Source of the DNA: JBEKJU01 sp050011095
GTDB taxonomy: Bacteria; Desulfobacterota; Syntrophorhabdia; Syntrophorhabdales; WCHB1-27
Reading direction: 5' to 3'
DNA: 13,123 bases
Assembly (NCBI GenBank): GCA_050011095.1
Contig: JBEKJU010000077.1
Location: 1 to 13,123 of the forward strand
The notes beneath the pieces are model-generated. The model worked only from the letters and a program-made list of their open reading frames with translations. It was not told where the DNA came from and made no database searches. The translations under genes were made by a program, and so were the position numbers. This document shows positions 6,219-12,849 of this stretch, piece by piece. Numbering within the stretch: position 1 is the stretch's first letter; the number at the start of each line of letters is the position of its first letter.

Positions 6219-7241
6219 ATGCCAAGGGAAATTGTCCGATTTTTGGGTCGTATCAGATGGCTTGCAGTCGCCCTTGGTCTCGCCGGTTTGATGCTTGTAA
6301 TTATCAGCGACGATTATGTCAAACCGCTGTCAAGTCTGTGGGGCCTTGTCGTATCCCATGTGGGCATCGCCCTGCTAATCGCCGGTATCATAGGCTTGAT
6401 CCTCGAACTAACCGAAATGAAGGCTTTCTTTGAAGAACGATTGATGCAGCTTTTGACTTCCGAGAATTTCCTCGGCTTATTGGATGATGGTACTCTTCGT
6501 AGGTACACTTTGAAAGCCATGGAGCAAATAATACTCAGGAAAGCCAAGAACACGCGATATTATGATCACACTAGCCTGCCGTCGTACATCAACGGGGAAA
6601 TCCTGCCCGCCCTTGGAGGTGTGTACTGCGAAGACTACAACGAAGCGACTGAATTCAACGTGTTGCAGCCGGACGACGTGCAAGCACTGAATCTTGAACC
6701 GGCGGTTCCGGTTAGCAAGACTATCAACAGAGTGACCTACGATCTGATTGCGCCTAACGAAAACGTCGATGCAGAGGTCACGATAAGATACTACAATGAT
6801 GCTAGGGAGTTATCCAGCCTTCCGGCCGGTCGCCAGTTTGAACTCAGGCTCTTTCTTTGGGAGGACGGGAAAGACGATGAGTGGGAACCAAAGGTGAACG
6901 TGGAGGAATTTGTCAAAAGCGAGAATGGCCTACGAATCTTGGAGTTTACGCACAAAACGACGTTCAAGAATCTTCTGCGATGCCGAATTGAGTCCACTAC
7001 ATATGAAAGCCCCTTGCCCTCATACACAATAAGGTATATGAAATACCCCAGTCGCAATATTACGGTTCATTTCGCATCCAACTTAGCGGTTAAGCCTGAT
7101 GGCGAAATCTATGGCATAACTCCTGATTACACTCCTCCGTTTAAAACTGACCATGCTCTCACCCTAAGATACCCGGGCTGGATCCTGGAAAGTCAAGGCT
7201 ATTTCATTGTGTGGCGAATACCAACTAAAAAAGAACCATGA
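6219..7241 (+). CDS. Uncharacterised two-helix membrane protein
   Basis: A 340-residue protein that I do not recognise. Two hydrophobic segments (about 12-29 and 41-63) form an N-terminal hairpin in the membrane. After them comes a charged, probably helical linker (64-115) and a soluble domain to residue 340 that looks beta-rich. The soluble domain contains many aromatic and charged residues, such as LFLWEDGKDDEWEP at 211-224. No catalytic motif, nucleotide-binding loop or lipobox is visible. The ATG at 6219 is chosen because GGGGAG precedes it by three bases and the first membrane segment follows at once; an in-frame ATG at 6105 has no ribosome-binding site. GC content is near 50%, clearly below htpG and rpoH, so recent acquisition is likely. 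It stands alone behind the nested-repeat element. A sensor or effector role, as in some defence or signalling proteins of this layout, is speculation. Confidence 0.8.
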   Translation: MPREIVRFLGRIRWLAVALGLAGLMLVIISDDYVKPLSSLWGLVVSHVGIALLIAGIIGLILELTEMKAFFEERLMQLLTSENFLGLLDDGTLRRYTLKAMEQIILRKAKNTRYYDHTSLPSYINGEILPALGGVYCEDYNEATEFNVLQPDDVQALNLEPAVPVSKTINRVTYDLIAPNENVDAEVTIRYYNDARELSSLPAGRQFELRLFLWEDGKDDEWEPKVNVEEFVKSENGLRILEFTHKTTFKNLLRCRIESTTYESPLPSYTIRYMKYPSRNITVHFASNLAVKPDGEIYGITPDYTPPFKTDHALTLRYPGWILESQGYFIVWRIPTKKEP

Positions 7242-7561
7242 AGAGGATGCGTGGAAGGTCCGACACGAGGATGGTTACGTACGGTCTCTTAATTCCTTGC
7301 ACTGCTACCCTTCACGCCTTTATTTCCCTTGATAGTGTTTACGCTTGGGCGACTGCCCTCTTTCTATCCTTTGCAGGTCTGCCCCTGCCTGCACCCCGCC
7401 GTGTATAAATTCCCCGGTTTTCCCTTTCGCACCGGCGAATTACCGATTATATTTAAAAGAGGCGATTCGGCACGGTTCATGTTGGAGGCCGGTCATGCGG
7501 AAGACGTCCTCTATTAACGACCAACTGCTCCGCCATGAGAGTTGACGCCGGGGAGGAAATG
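7242..7561. other. Intergenic region with no recognised gene
   Basis: This 320-bp stretch has only short, unsupported open frames. It contains a minor hairpin GCAGG-(6 nt)-CCTGC (7373-7388). A TATATT (7448-7453) could be the -10 of a promoter for the small zinc-ribbon gene; it lies inside a loose dyad CGAAT (7436-7440) / ATTCG (7465-7469), and no good -35 is seen. GGGAGG (7551-7556) is the ribosome-binding site for the gene at 7562. Confidence 0.5.
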
Positions 7562-7804
7562 ATGAAACTGAGAGATGTTTTCCTGTGTATTGATTGTGAT
7601 GAAGTGTTCGCAATCGGGGGGTCTCCGTGCAACCCCCGGTGCCCGAGCTGCGCTTCATCGGTTTTCGCCCCCTTATCTGCCTGGATCCAGACTTGGACGG
7701 CTTTTGAAGATTCGTTGGGCGAGACGAACAGGGTAACGCCCGATGGCGCGCCCACAAAAAGACCGAGGCTGGAGATTATCCGTCCAACGCCCATCGCTGC
7801 CTGA
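7562..7804 (+). CDS. Small zinc-ribbon protein, 80 residues
   Basis: The protein begins MKLRDVFLCIDCDEVF and has the pattern C9-x2-C12 followed by C27-x2-C30 in CNPRCPSC, a treble-clef or zinc-ribbon knuckle pair that should bind one zinc ion; C23 is an additional cysteine. After the ribbon comes a hydrophobic LSAWIQTW segment, then a polar, Pro/Arg-rich tail. Small proteins of this shape are common in anaerobic Deltaproteobacteria and have no assigned function; this is recollection, not a search result. GGGAGG lies five bases before the second of two adjacent ATG codons (7559 and 7562), so 7562 is chosen. The gene is short, but the paired CxxC motifs and good ribosome-binding site support it. 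Possible roles are nucleic-acid or protein binding, which the sequence cannot separate. Confidence 0.68.
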   Translation: MKLRDVFLCIDCDEVFAIGGSPCNPRCPSCASSVFAPLSAWIQTWTAFEDSLGETNRVTPDGAPTKRPRLEIIRPTPIAA

Positions 7805-7991
7805 TCCTGGGGTCCGGCGCCTGGATGAGCTTTAAAGGGCGAGGTCTTCACCGCGCTCCTCCGCCGTGTTGTTTCTCGTGTTCGGCGGCCGGCGCCGGTT
7901 ACTATTGGACTGGACGACGACGGGTGCCATTTTTCACGTTATCATGACGCAAAAGCAGAGTTTTATGAAAAAGATGGGGAGGCAAAACCAT

Positions 7992-8984
7992 ATGAAGAGA
8001 TTAGCGGTGTTATTTGTAGCTGCAACGTTTCTTGTGGCTTTTACGTTGATTGGGTGCAATAAGCCACAGGAGCCGCCGCAACCGGCGGCAGCTCCGGCAT
8101 CGGAGACGGGAGCGCCTGGAGCGTCTGAAGCGCCCGGAGGACCTGCCCCCCTGCCACCACCCATAGCGTCTGAGGCACCACCGGATGTGATAGCGATGCC
8201 TGATACGAGCGATGTTTACGCTGCCCCTACCGTAGACGCAGACTTGTATTTCTGGAATGGTTGGTGGTGGCGTCTATGGGAAGGTCGCTGGTATCGCTCA
8301 CATTATTATAATCAGGGCTGGGGTTATTATAACACTGTTCCAAGCTTCTATTTTGATGTAGACCCAGGCTGGAGAGGATACTACAGGGACCATAATTGGC
8401 ACGGGCACCGGTGGAACTATGAGCGGATTCCTAATCAACAACTTCAACAGAACTGGAAGAGCTGGCATAATGATCGACACTGGGAAAAGCAAGGAACTTG
8501 GGGCGTCCAGGGCTATCAGCCCCCATCACCACAACAGCGACAGGGACTAAGACAGCAAAGGCAACAACAATATCAGCAGAGGCCCGAGGTTCAGCAACAT
8601 CAGCAGCAGAGACAACCCCAGGCTCAGAGGCCTCCGGCGCCGAAGCCCGAGGTTCAGCAACATCAGCAGCAGAGACAACCCCAGGCCCCGAAGCCCCAGG
8701 CTCAGAGGCCTCCGGCGCCGAAGCCCGAGGTTCAGCAACATCAGCAGCAGAGACAACCCCAGGCCCCGAAGCCCCAGGCCCAGAAGCCTCCGGTGCCGAA
8801 ACCCGAGGTTCAGCAACATCAGCAGCAGAGACAACCCCAGGCTCCGAAGCCCCAGGCCCCGAAGCCCCAGGCTCCGAAGCCCCAGGCCCCGAAGCCCCAG
8901 GCTCCGAAGCCACAAGCTCAGCAACCACAACACCCTCAGCCTGAAAAAAAACCTGAAGGGAGGGAGGCAGAACACGGAAAGTAG
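7992..8984 (+). CDS. Lipoprotein with Trp/Tyr-rich domain and Gln/Pro tandem-repeat tail
   Basis: A 330-residue exported protein. A lipoprotein signal peptide (residues 1-21) ends in the lipobox LIG-C22, so it should be lipidated and membrane-anchored. Residues 25-75 are an Ala/Pro-rich linker. Residues about 80-175 are strikingly rich in Trp, Tyr and His, as in WNGWWWRLWEGRWYRSHYY starting at 88, suggesting a compact aromatic fold found in envelope proteins of unknown function. Residues 176-330 are Gln/Pro-rich and contain four repeats starting PEVQQHQQQRQPQ (from residues 198, 219, 245 and 271), then five PQAPK pentapeptides. The tail is probably extended and may span the periplasm or wall, as Pro-rich repeats do in TonB-like proteins; that is inference. 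The ATG at 7992 follows GGGGAGG by nine bases. The in-frame ATG at 7965 would spoil the signal peptide. The repeat block makes copy number prone to change. Confidence 0.88.
   Translation: MKRLAVLFVAATFLVAFTLIGCNKPQEPPQPAAAPASETGAPGASEAPGGPAPLPPPIASEAPPDVIAMPDTSDVYAAPTVDADLYFWNGWWWRLWEGRWYRSHYYNQGWGYYNTVPSFYFDVDPGWRGYYRDHNWHGHRWNYERIPNQQLQQNWKSWHNDRHWEKQGTWGVQGYQPPSPQQRQGLRQQRQQQYQQRPEVQQHQQQRQPQAQRPPAPKPEVQQHQQQRQPQAPKPQAQRPPAPKPEVQQHQQQRQPQAPKPQAQKPPVPKPEVQQHQQQRQPQAPKPQAPKPQAPKPQAPKPQAPKPQAQQPQHPQPEKKPEGREAEHGK
8583..8909 (+). repeat. Coding tandem repeats (63/78/78-nt units, then 15-nt units)
   Basis: Near-identical copies beginning CCCGAGGTTCAGCAACATCA start at 8583, 8646, 8724 and 8802, giving periods of 63, 78 and 78 nt. 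The 15-nt difference is one PQAPK pentapeptide unit. From 8835 to 8909 this unit alone is repeated five times, alternating GCT and GCC at the Ala codon, so the true period is 30 nt. All periods are multiples of three and keep the lipoprotein frame. Nucleotide-level identity points to recent slippage or recombination. Confidence 0.95.
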
Positions 8985-9015
8985 GATATGACAAAACGTT
9001 TAAAACCGTCATATC
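8985..9015. terminator. Perfect 8-bp hairpin directly after the lipoprotein stop codon
   Basis: GATATGAC (8985-8992) pairs perfectly with GTCATATC (9008-9015) across 15 nt. It begins at the base after the TAG stop. There is no T run on either side, so it is not a classical intrinsic terminator. It may block 3' degradation or act as a bidirectional end for the convergent esterase gene at 9091. Confidence 0.4.
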
Positions 9016-9090
9016 TGTGAGTTGGAACAAGAAAACCATAATCGCCGGCTGCCGGAAAGACATGGAGAAGGGGAAGCGGGAAGACTCGCA

Positions 9091-10053
9091 TCACCCCAGG
9101 GCCTCCCTCATTGCCGAGGCTGCCCCTTCGAGGGCCTCCCGCCTGCTCCCGGATGACTTGAAAAGGAAGAGAAAGGCGTGGATCATATCGTCGTAGCGGA
9201 TCGCCCTTGCCCGAACACCCGCCGTCCTGAGACGCTCCGCATAGGCCTCGCCCTCATCCCTCAAGGGGTCGCAGCCCGCCGTGACGATCAGGGCGGGGGG
9301 AAGGCCCGAGAGATCAGGGGCGAGGAGGGGGGAAACGTACGGATGTGACCAGTCCTTCTCGTCCGGCACGTAAAGCGACCGGATGCCCTGCATATCGGTG
9401 TCGCCGATAAAGAAGCCCTCGCCGAAGTCCCTGTGGGATTCCGTCGAGGAATCGGCGAGGTTCGTCGCCGGGTAGAAGAGGGCCTGAAAGGCGATAGGGG
9501 GGCCTTTGCGGTCCCTGGACATGAGGCTCACGACGGCGGCCAGGCTTGCACCCGCGCTTTCCCCGCTCACGGCGATCCGCGTCGGGTCTCCCCCGAGGGC
9601 ACGGCCCTCTTTGGCGATCCAAACGAGTGCGGCGTAGGCATCGTCAAGGGCTGCGGGATAGGGGTCCTCCGGGGCGAGGCGGTACTCGACGGACACCCCG
9701 ATGCACGGTGTGTGCCTCACGAGAAAGAGGCACGTGTCCTCCTCGGTGTCGAGGTTTCCGAGCACCCACCCGCCACCGTGAAAGAAGAGGAGAAGGGGGA
9801 AGGGCCCGCGTCCTTCCGGGGTGTATATCCGTACAGGGATGGCCCCTGCCGGACCGGGTATGGTTCTGTCGGCGATGCGCCCGGAAAATTGCGGCCTCTC
9901 CACCTTTCTCACCATGGCGACTATGAACTGCCTCATCGCCTTGTAAGTCTTTTCAGAAATGGGAGGCGCGGCCACCTTGGCGGCCTTTTCCAGAAAGGCC
10001 TTTACCTCGGGGGCCAGCCTCGCGACGCATTCCTCCTTGCGGCTCGTGCTCAT
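9091..10053 (-). CDS. Alpha/beta hydrolase, hormone-sensitive-lipase (family IV) esterase
   Basis: A 320-residue alpha/beta-hydrolase fold-3 protein. Residues 92-96 (HGGGW) are the oxyanion-hole motif that defines the hormone-sensitive-lipase group. S166 in GESAG is the nucleophile, D262 in CDPLRDEG the acid and H292 in MIHAF the base, so the triad is complete. VEYRLAPEDPYPAALDD (122-138) is also typical. Such enzymes cleave carboxylic esters with short to medium acyl chains in the cytosol; the natural substrate cannot be read. The N-terminal 60 residues form the usual helical cap. The ATG at 10053 is chosen because AAGGAG precedes it by eight bases; an upstream in-frame ATG at 10140 has no ribosome-binding site. 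It is a single gene, divergent from the rhodanese gene and convergent with the lipoprotein. Confidence 0.95.
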   Translation of the reverse strand: MSTSRKEECVARLAPEVKAFLEKAAKVAAPPISEKTYKAMRQFIVAMVRKVERPQFSGRIADRTIPGPAGAIPVRIYTPEGRGPFPLLLFFHGGGWVLGNLDTEEDTCLFLVRHTPCIGVSVEYRLAPEDPYPAALDDAYAALVWIAKEGRALGGDPTRIAVSGESAGASLAAVVSLMSRDRKGPPIAFQALFYPATNLADSSTESHRDFGEGFFIGDTDMQGIRSLYVPDEKDWSHPYVSPLLAPDLSGLPPALIVTAGCDPLRDEGEAYAERLRTAGVRARAIRYDDMIHAFLFLFKSSGSRREALEGAASAMREALG

Positions 10054-10286
10054 CCTTTTCTCTCCTTTCCGTACGCCCCGGTCCTCGGCTCCGTCAGGCG
10101 GACGCCTGACGTTGAAGGGGCGGAAGCGACTTTTTTTCATAGTTTACACCGTATGCGATCCCCCTTTCCATATGCGGGACAAAGGGCGGCGAGGCCGCGA
10201 ATTGCCGGTCTCTCCCTTGTCTTGAGCGGCCGGCACCATTAAGATTAACCATAGGTACAAAGATAAACGAAAAGGAGGTTCTCAGC

Positions 10287-10727
10287 GTGAAGTCTCTTAT
10301 GGAGAAGTTTTTTATGGTCCTTGTCGCAACGGCGTTCCTTGTTGTCGCCGGGGTCCATGATGTGCCCGCCGCATCAACGGACGCGGTGCCCCGCATGACC
10401 GAGAAAGAGCTCGTGCCCCTGATCGGTAAGCCGAACGTGGTGATCATCGACGCGCGGACGCCCTATGAATGGAAAGAGAGTCCCATAAAGATCAAAGGGG
10501 CAATACGGCTGGAGCCGAAGGGGAACCTCAAGACGCTCCTCGAGACGACCCCGAAGGAGAGCACCATCGTCCTTTACTGCGACTGCCCGCACGAAGCCAC
10601 GAGCGCAAGTTTTGCGCAAATGTTTCAGCAGAACGGCTTTACGAAGGCCTATGCGTTAAGCGGTGGGCCCGACTCGGGCGCGTGGTCCGCATGGACCCGG
10701 CAAGGCTTTCAGACGGAGAAAAAGTAG
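10287..10727 (+). CDS. Secreted rhodanese-domain protein
   Basis: A 146-residue protein with an N-terminal signal peptide (hydrophobic core about 8-22, likely cut after VPAA at 29), so it should act in the periplasm. Residues about 36-143 form one rhodanese domain: VVIIDARTPYEW (51-62) is the CH2A-like strand, and YCDCPHEATSA (97-107) is the active-site loop. C98 aligns with the catalytic cysteine that carries persulfide; C100 is an additional cysteine inside the loop. The domain may transfer sulfane sulfur to cyanide, thiols or a partner protein, or may only bind. The start is GTG at 10287 with AAGGAGG eight bases upstream, an excellent spacing. The gene is monocistronic. No sulfur-metabolism genes lie beside it, so its pathway is open. 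Confidence 0.92.
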   Translation: MKSLMEKFFMVLVATAFLVVAGVHDVPAASTDAVPRMTEKELVPLIGKPNVVIIDARTPYEWKESPIKIKGAIRLEPKGNLKTLLETTPKESTIVLYCDCPHEATSASFAQMFQQNGFTKAYALSGGPDSGAWSAWTRQGFQTEKK

Positions 10728-10793
10728 GTGAAACCCTCCCGGTGCGGTGAGGGGCATGCGGAGGGTCCAGGCCGCATCCGTCAGGAGGCCCCA

Positions 10794-10834
10794 CTGTCTT
10801 GTCCGGTGAGAGAGAGTCTTGCCGGATAAGACAG
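10794..10834. promoter_or_regulatory. 13-bp dyad, candidate upstream activator site
   Basis: CTGTCTTGTCCGG (10794-10806) and CCGGATAAGACAG (10822-10834) are inverted with 12 of 13 matches (a G·U pair in RNA). GTCTT occurs at 10796 and again at 10816, 20 bp apart, and its complement AAGAC at 10828, so three half-sites are present. The centre lies about 190 bp upstream of the expected sigma-54 start site, a usual place for an enhancer-binding protein. It could instead be the transcript-ending hairpin of the rhodanese gene, but it lacks a T tract. Confidence 0.4.
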
Positions 10835-10983
10835 AGCGATGCCCTCCGCAGGGCGCCGGGGGAAGGGCGGCACGACGTGTCCGGGACGCCCCTTTCGCGC
10901 ATTATTCCCGGATACCCTTGCGGCGCGTCACAATAGGGAGATCGTGATCGAGGACGCAGAGGCACCGGGCTGTCTTTCCCGAT

Positions 10984-10999
10984 TGGCACACTTCTTGTA
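10984..10999 (+). promoter_or_regulatory. Sigma-54 (-24/-12) promoter for rpoH
   Basis: TGGCAC (10984-10989), five bases, then TTGTA (10995-10999). The -24 element is perfect and the spacing between the GG and the -12 dinucleotide is the required 10 bp. The -12 element has GT in place of the preferred GC. The start site would be near 11010. A weak overlapping sigma-70 pair, TTGTAA (10995-11000) and TATCGT (11018-11023), is also possible. Confidence 0.5.
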
Positions 11000-11163
11000 A
11001 CCCACCCCTTATCCCTGTATCGTCGCACCATAATCTCTATCTGAGAGGCACTTGCGGGCCTGCTTTGTCGGCCACAAGCACGAGCGTGTGGGACAGGCGG
11101 ACGGAGGGTGCGGATGAGGCGACAGCTTACCTGGGCGGAAGCGGCAGAGGGAAAGAAGGAGAC

Positions 11164-11195
11164 CCTCTTTGAGCGCCCGGTACACGGTAAGGAGG
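11164..11195 (+). promoter_or_regulatory. rpoH leader hairpin sequestering the ribosome-binding site
   Basis: In RNA, CCUCUUUG (11164-11171) can pair with UAAGGAGG (11188-11195), eight continuous pairs of which two are G·U, covering the entire strong ribosome-binding sequence. Next to it CCG (11177-11179) pairs with CGG (11185-11187), leaving a five-base loop. Translation of rpoH is known to be controlled by mRNA structure and temperature in E. coli, though with a different fold. A thermosensor role here is inference. Confidence 0.35.
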
Positions 11196-11208
11196 CACAA
11201 AAATCACC

Positions 11209-12129
11209 ATGGGAGGCATAATGCCGCAGGAACGTATTACCCAATGGAAGAAAGGGACAAGGGAAGAGGGCGGGGCGATCCCCTTCGATCCGCTCAAGAA
11301 GTACCTGTCGGAGATATCGAGGCATTCCGTGCTGTCACGGGAGGAGGAGATGCTCGTCGCGGAAAGGGCGCACCTCTGCAACGACAGAGAGGCATCCGAG
11401 AGACTCGTTACGTCCAATCTCAGGCTCGTGGTCAAGATAGCCCTCGAGTATTACGGCAGCTACGTCAATATTCTAGACCTGATCCAGGAGGGGAACATCG
11501 GGTTGGTGAGGGCCGTAAAAAAGTATAACCCCTATAGGGGCACAAGGTTCTCCACCTACGCCTCGCTGTGGATCAGGGCATATATTCTCAAATACATCAT
11601 GGATTCGTGGAGTCTCGTGAAGCTCGGCAAGACGCAGGGCCAGAGAAGGCTCTTCTACAGCTTGAAAAAGGAGAAGAAGAAGCTGGAGGACGTGGGCGTC
11701 TTCGCGACGCCGCAACTCCTCGCGCAAATCCTTGACGTCAAGGTGGCGGAGGTCGAGGATATGGAGAAACGGCTCGCCTATGCGGATATCTCCCTCGACG
11801 CCCCTCTCCATGAAGGGGGGGAAGAGACATTCGTGGATGCGCTCAGGAGTGACGAGAACGTGGAGGAGATCGTCGTCGACAAGGAAAAAAGAGAGATCCT
11901 CAACGAGAAGATATCGGCATTCAGGAAAATGCTGGACCAGAGGGAGTCGTTTATCTTCGAGCAGCGCGTCATGGCCGAGGAGCCCTATACACTCGACAGG
12001 ATCAGCAAACATTTCGGGATATCCCGGGAAAGGGTGCGACAGGTCGAGAGCAAGATGCTGAAGAAATTCACGGACAAATTCGAGCTGGAATTCAAGGTGC
12101 TGGGTCTTTCGGACAACGGGCTGCCCTGA
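11209..12129 (+). CDS. rpoH: RNA polymerase sigma factor, sigma-32/RpoH family
   Basis: A 306-residue group-3-like sigma factor that directs RNA polymerase to heat-shock-type promoters. It has region 1.2 (about 27-60), region 2 with DLIQEGNIGLVRAV (90-103), the -10 recognition helix around WIRAYILKYIMDSW (121-134), and region 4 with the helix-turn-helix LDRISKHFGISRERVRQVES (262-281). QRRLFYSLKK (145-154) fits the RpoH box (QRKLFFNLR in E. coli), which separates RpoH from housekeeping sigma factors. Region 1.1 is absent, as expected. Two starts are possible: ATG 11209 lies 13 bases after the strong TAAGGAGG, and ATG 11221 lies four bases after GGGAGG; both are in frame and differ by four residues. 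An upstream sigma-54 site, a dyad and a leader hairpin suggest multi-level control. htpG in this window is a natural candidate target. Confidence 0.93.
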   Translation: MGGIMPQERITQWKKGTREEGGAIPFDPLKKYLSEISRHSVLSREEEMLVAERAHLCNDREASERLVTSNLRLVVKIALEYYGSYVNILDLIQEGNIGLVRAVKKYNPYRGTRFSTYASLWIRAYILKYIMDSWSLVKLGKTQGQRRLFYSLKKEKKKLEDVGVFATPQLLAQILDVKVAEVEDMEKRLAYADISLDAPLHEGGEETFVDALRSDENVEEIVVDKEKREILNEKISAFRKMLDQRESFIFEQRVMAEEPYTLDRISKHFGISRERVRQVESKMLKKFTDKFELEFKVLGLSDNGLP

Positions 12130-12189
12130 CCGCCGACCCTCACCGCCTTCACTGTTTGCCGGCGGCGAAGGAGACCAAATCAAACCCGC

Positions 12190-12226
12190 CGGGACGCCTG
12201 CAAAAGGGCGTCCCGTCACCCTTTTT
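12190..12226 (+). terminator. Intrinsic terminator of rpoH
   Basis: CGGGACGCC (12190-12198) pairs perfectly with GGCGTCCCG (12207-12215) around an eight-base loop, followed after six bases by TTTTT (12222-12226). A second copy of the right arm plus T tract (GCGTCCCGCCCCTTTTTT, 12230-12247) follows at once and could also pair with the left arm, giving a back-up terminator. Confidence 0.65.
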
Positions 12227-12656
12227 GATGCGTCCCGCCCCTTTTTTCCGGCCGGAATCCACCGAAATGATCGGGCGGGCCGCTCATACGCCGTTTTCCC
12301 GCCATGTTCGCGCGGGAGAGCCGGCCCTCGCGTCCGGCCCTGGAGGGGGCAATCCCGTGAGCTGTTCCGGCGCCACACGTGGGGGGCCGAAGTGCCCATT
12401 AACACTTGAGAATTTCGCCGCTCGTCAATTGCCACTATCTTTATTCCGCCCGATGATTTATACTAACAGGTAGGCATACCCGAGTAGCCCTTCTGTTTCT
12501 AAAAGGTCCTTTAAGTCCATACCTTTTTTAGACCAGGGGATAACGGCAAGGCACACGCCGCGCCGGGGTATGATATTTTGTGCGGGCAATCCGAACCGGG
12601 CTGTTCGTCTGAGAGCGATCGAGACGGCCATTCTTCTCTTCCCGTGCCGGGAGCGG

Positions 12657-12691
12657 CGAAACCCCGCCCGTCCCCTGGGAGGGCGGTTTCG
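12657..12691. repeat. Strong intergenic hairpin upstream of rpsU
   Basis: CGAAACC (12657-12663) pairs with GGTTTCG (12685-12691) and, after a CC bulge, GCCC (12666-12669) pairs with GGGC (12681-12684). No T tract follows. Together with the neighbouring hairpin at 12640-12652 it may be part of a structured RNA or of the rpsU leader. Confidence 0.4.
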
Positions 12692-12849
12692 GATTGAGTG
12701 AGGTGCCCTGTCGGGACGCGGCAGTAGGCCGGGATGTGCCTGGGAACGGGCCGGTCCGGGCCTTTTTCCGACGTGCGGTCCCCTATAAGGTGGGACGGAA
12801 TGGACAGGGATGGACGCGGCGGACGAGATGAAAGTGAAGGGGGAGCTTT

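Larger units (their letters stand above)
10728..11208. other. Long intergenic control region upstream of rpoH
   Basis: This 481-bp gap contains, in order, a hairpin ATGCGG (10756-10761)/CCGCAT (10772-10777), a 13-bp dyad (10794-10834), a GC hairpin GCCCT-CCGC-AGGGC (10841-10854), a sigma-54 site (10984-10999), and an rpoH leader of about 200 nt with a ribosome-binding-site hairpin (11164-11195). No open frame in it looks like a real gene. Confidence 0.6.
12130..12849. other. Large intergenic region rich in hairpins, between rpoH and rpsU
   Basis: This 720-bp gap contains the rpoH terminator(s) at 12190-12247, a perfect palindrome TTCCGGCCGGAA (12246-12257), a TATACT (12459-12464) without a good -35, a strong hairpin at 12657-12691 next to a smaller one (TCCCG-TGC-CGGGA, 12640-12652), and GTCCC (12778-12782)/GGGAC (12792-12796) just before rpsU. 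Open frames across it in both strands have unnatural composition and are not called. A small RNA is possible, but none is recognised. Confidence 0.5.

Noticed and set aside
8583..8909. CRISPR array
   Set aside because: The repeats are contiguous or share sequence with the spacers, keep the coding frame, and lack unique spacers of constant length.
8431..9063. Minus-strand and +1-frame open frames through the lipoprotein repeats (Gly/Ala/Ser/Glu-rich or Leu/Gly/Arg-rich)
   Set aside because: The repeat periods are multiples of three, so all frames stay open. Only the frame with a signal peptide and lipobox is credible.
10639..11325. 228-codon minus-strand open frame between the rhodanese and rpoH genes
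   Set aside because: It overlaps the 3' end of one gene, the 5' end of the other and the sigma-54 site, with Arg/Ser/Pro-rich composition and no domain.
11473..12435. 320-codon minus-strand open frame opposite rpoH and its terminator
   Set aside because: It crosses the rpoH terminator, begins with an unsupported GTG and shows no recognisable domain.
12721..12768. Resemblance to SRP RNA (GCCGGGATGTGCCTGGGA) ending in GGGCCTTTTTCC
   Set aside because: The conserved apical loop of SRP RNA (GGAAGGAAGCA-type) is absent, so the likeness to the 3' part is chance.
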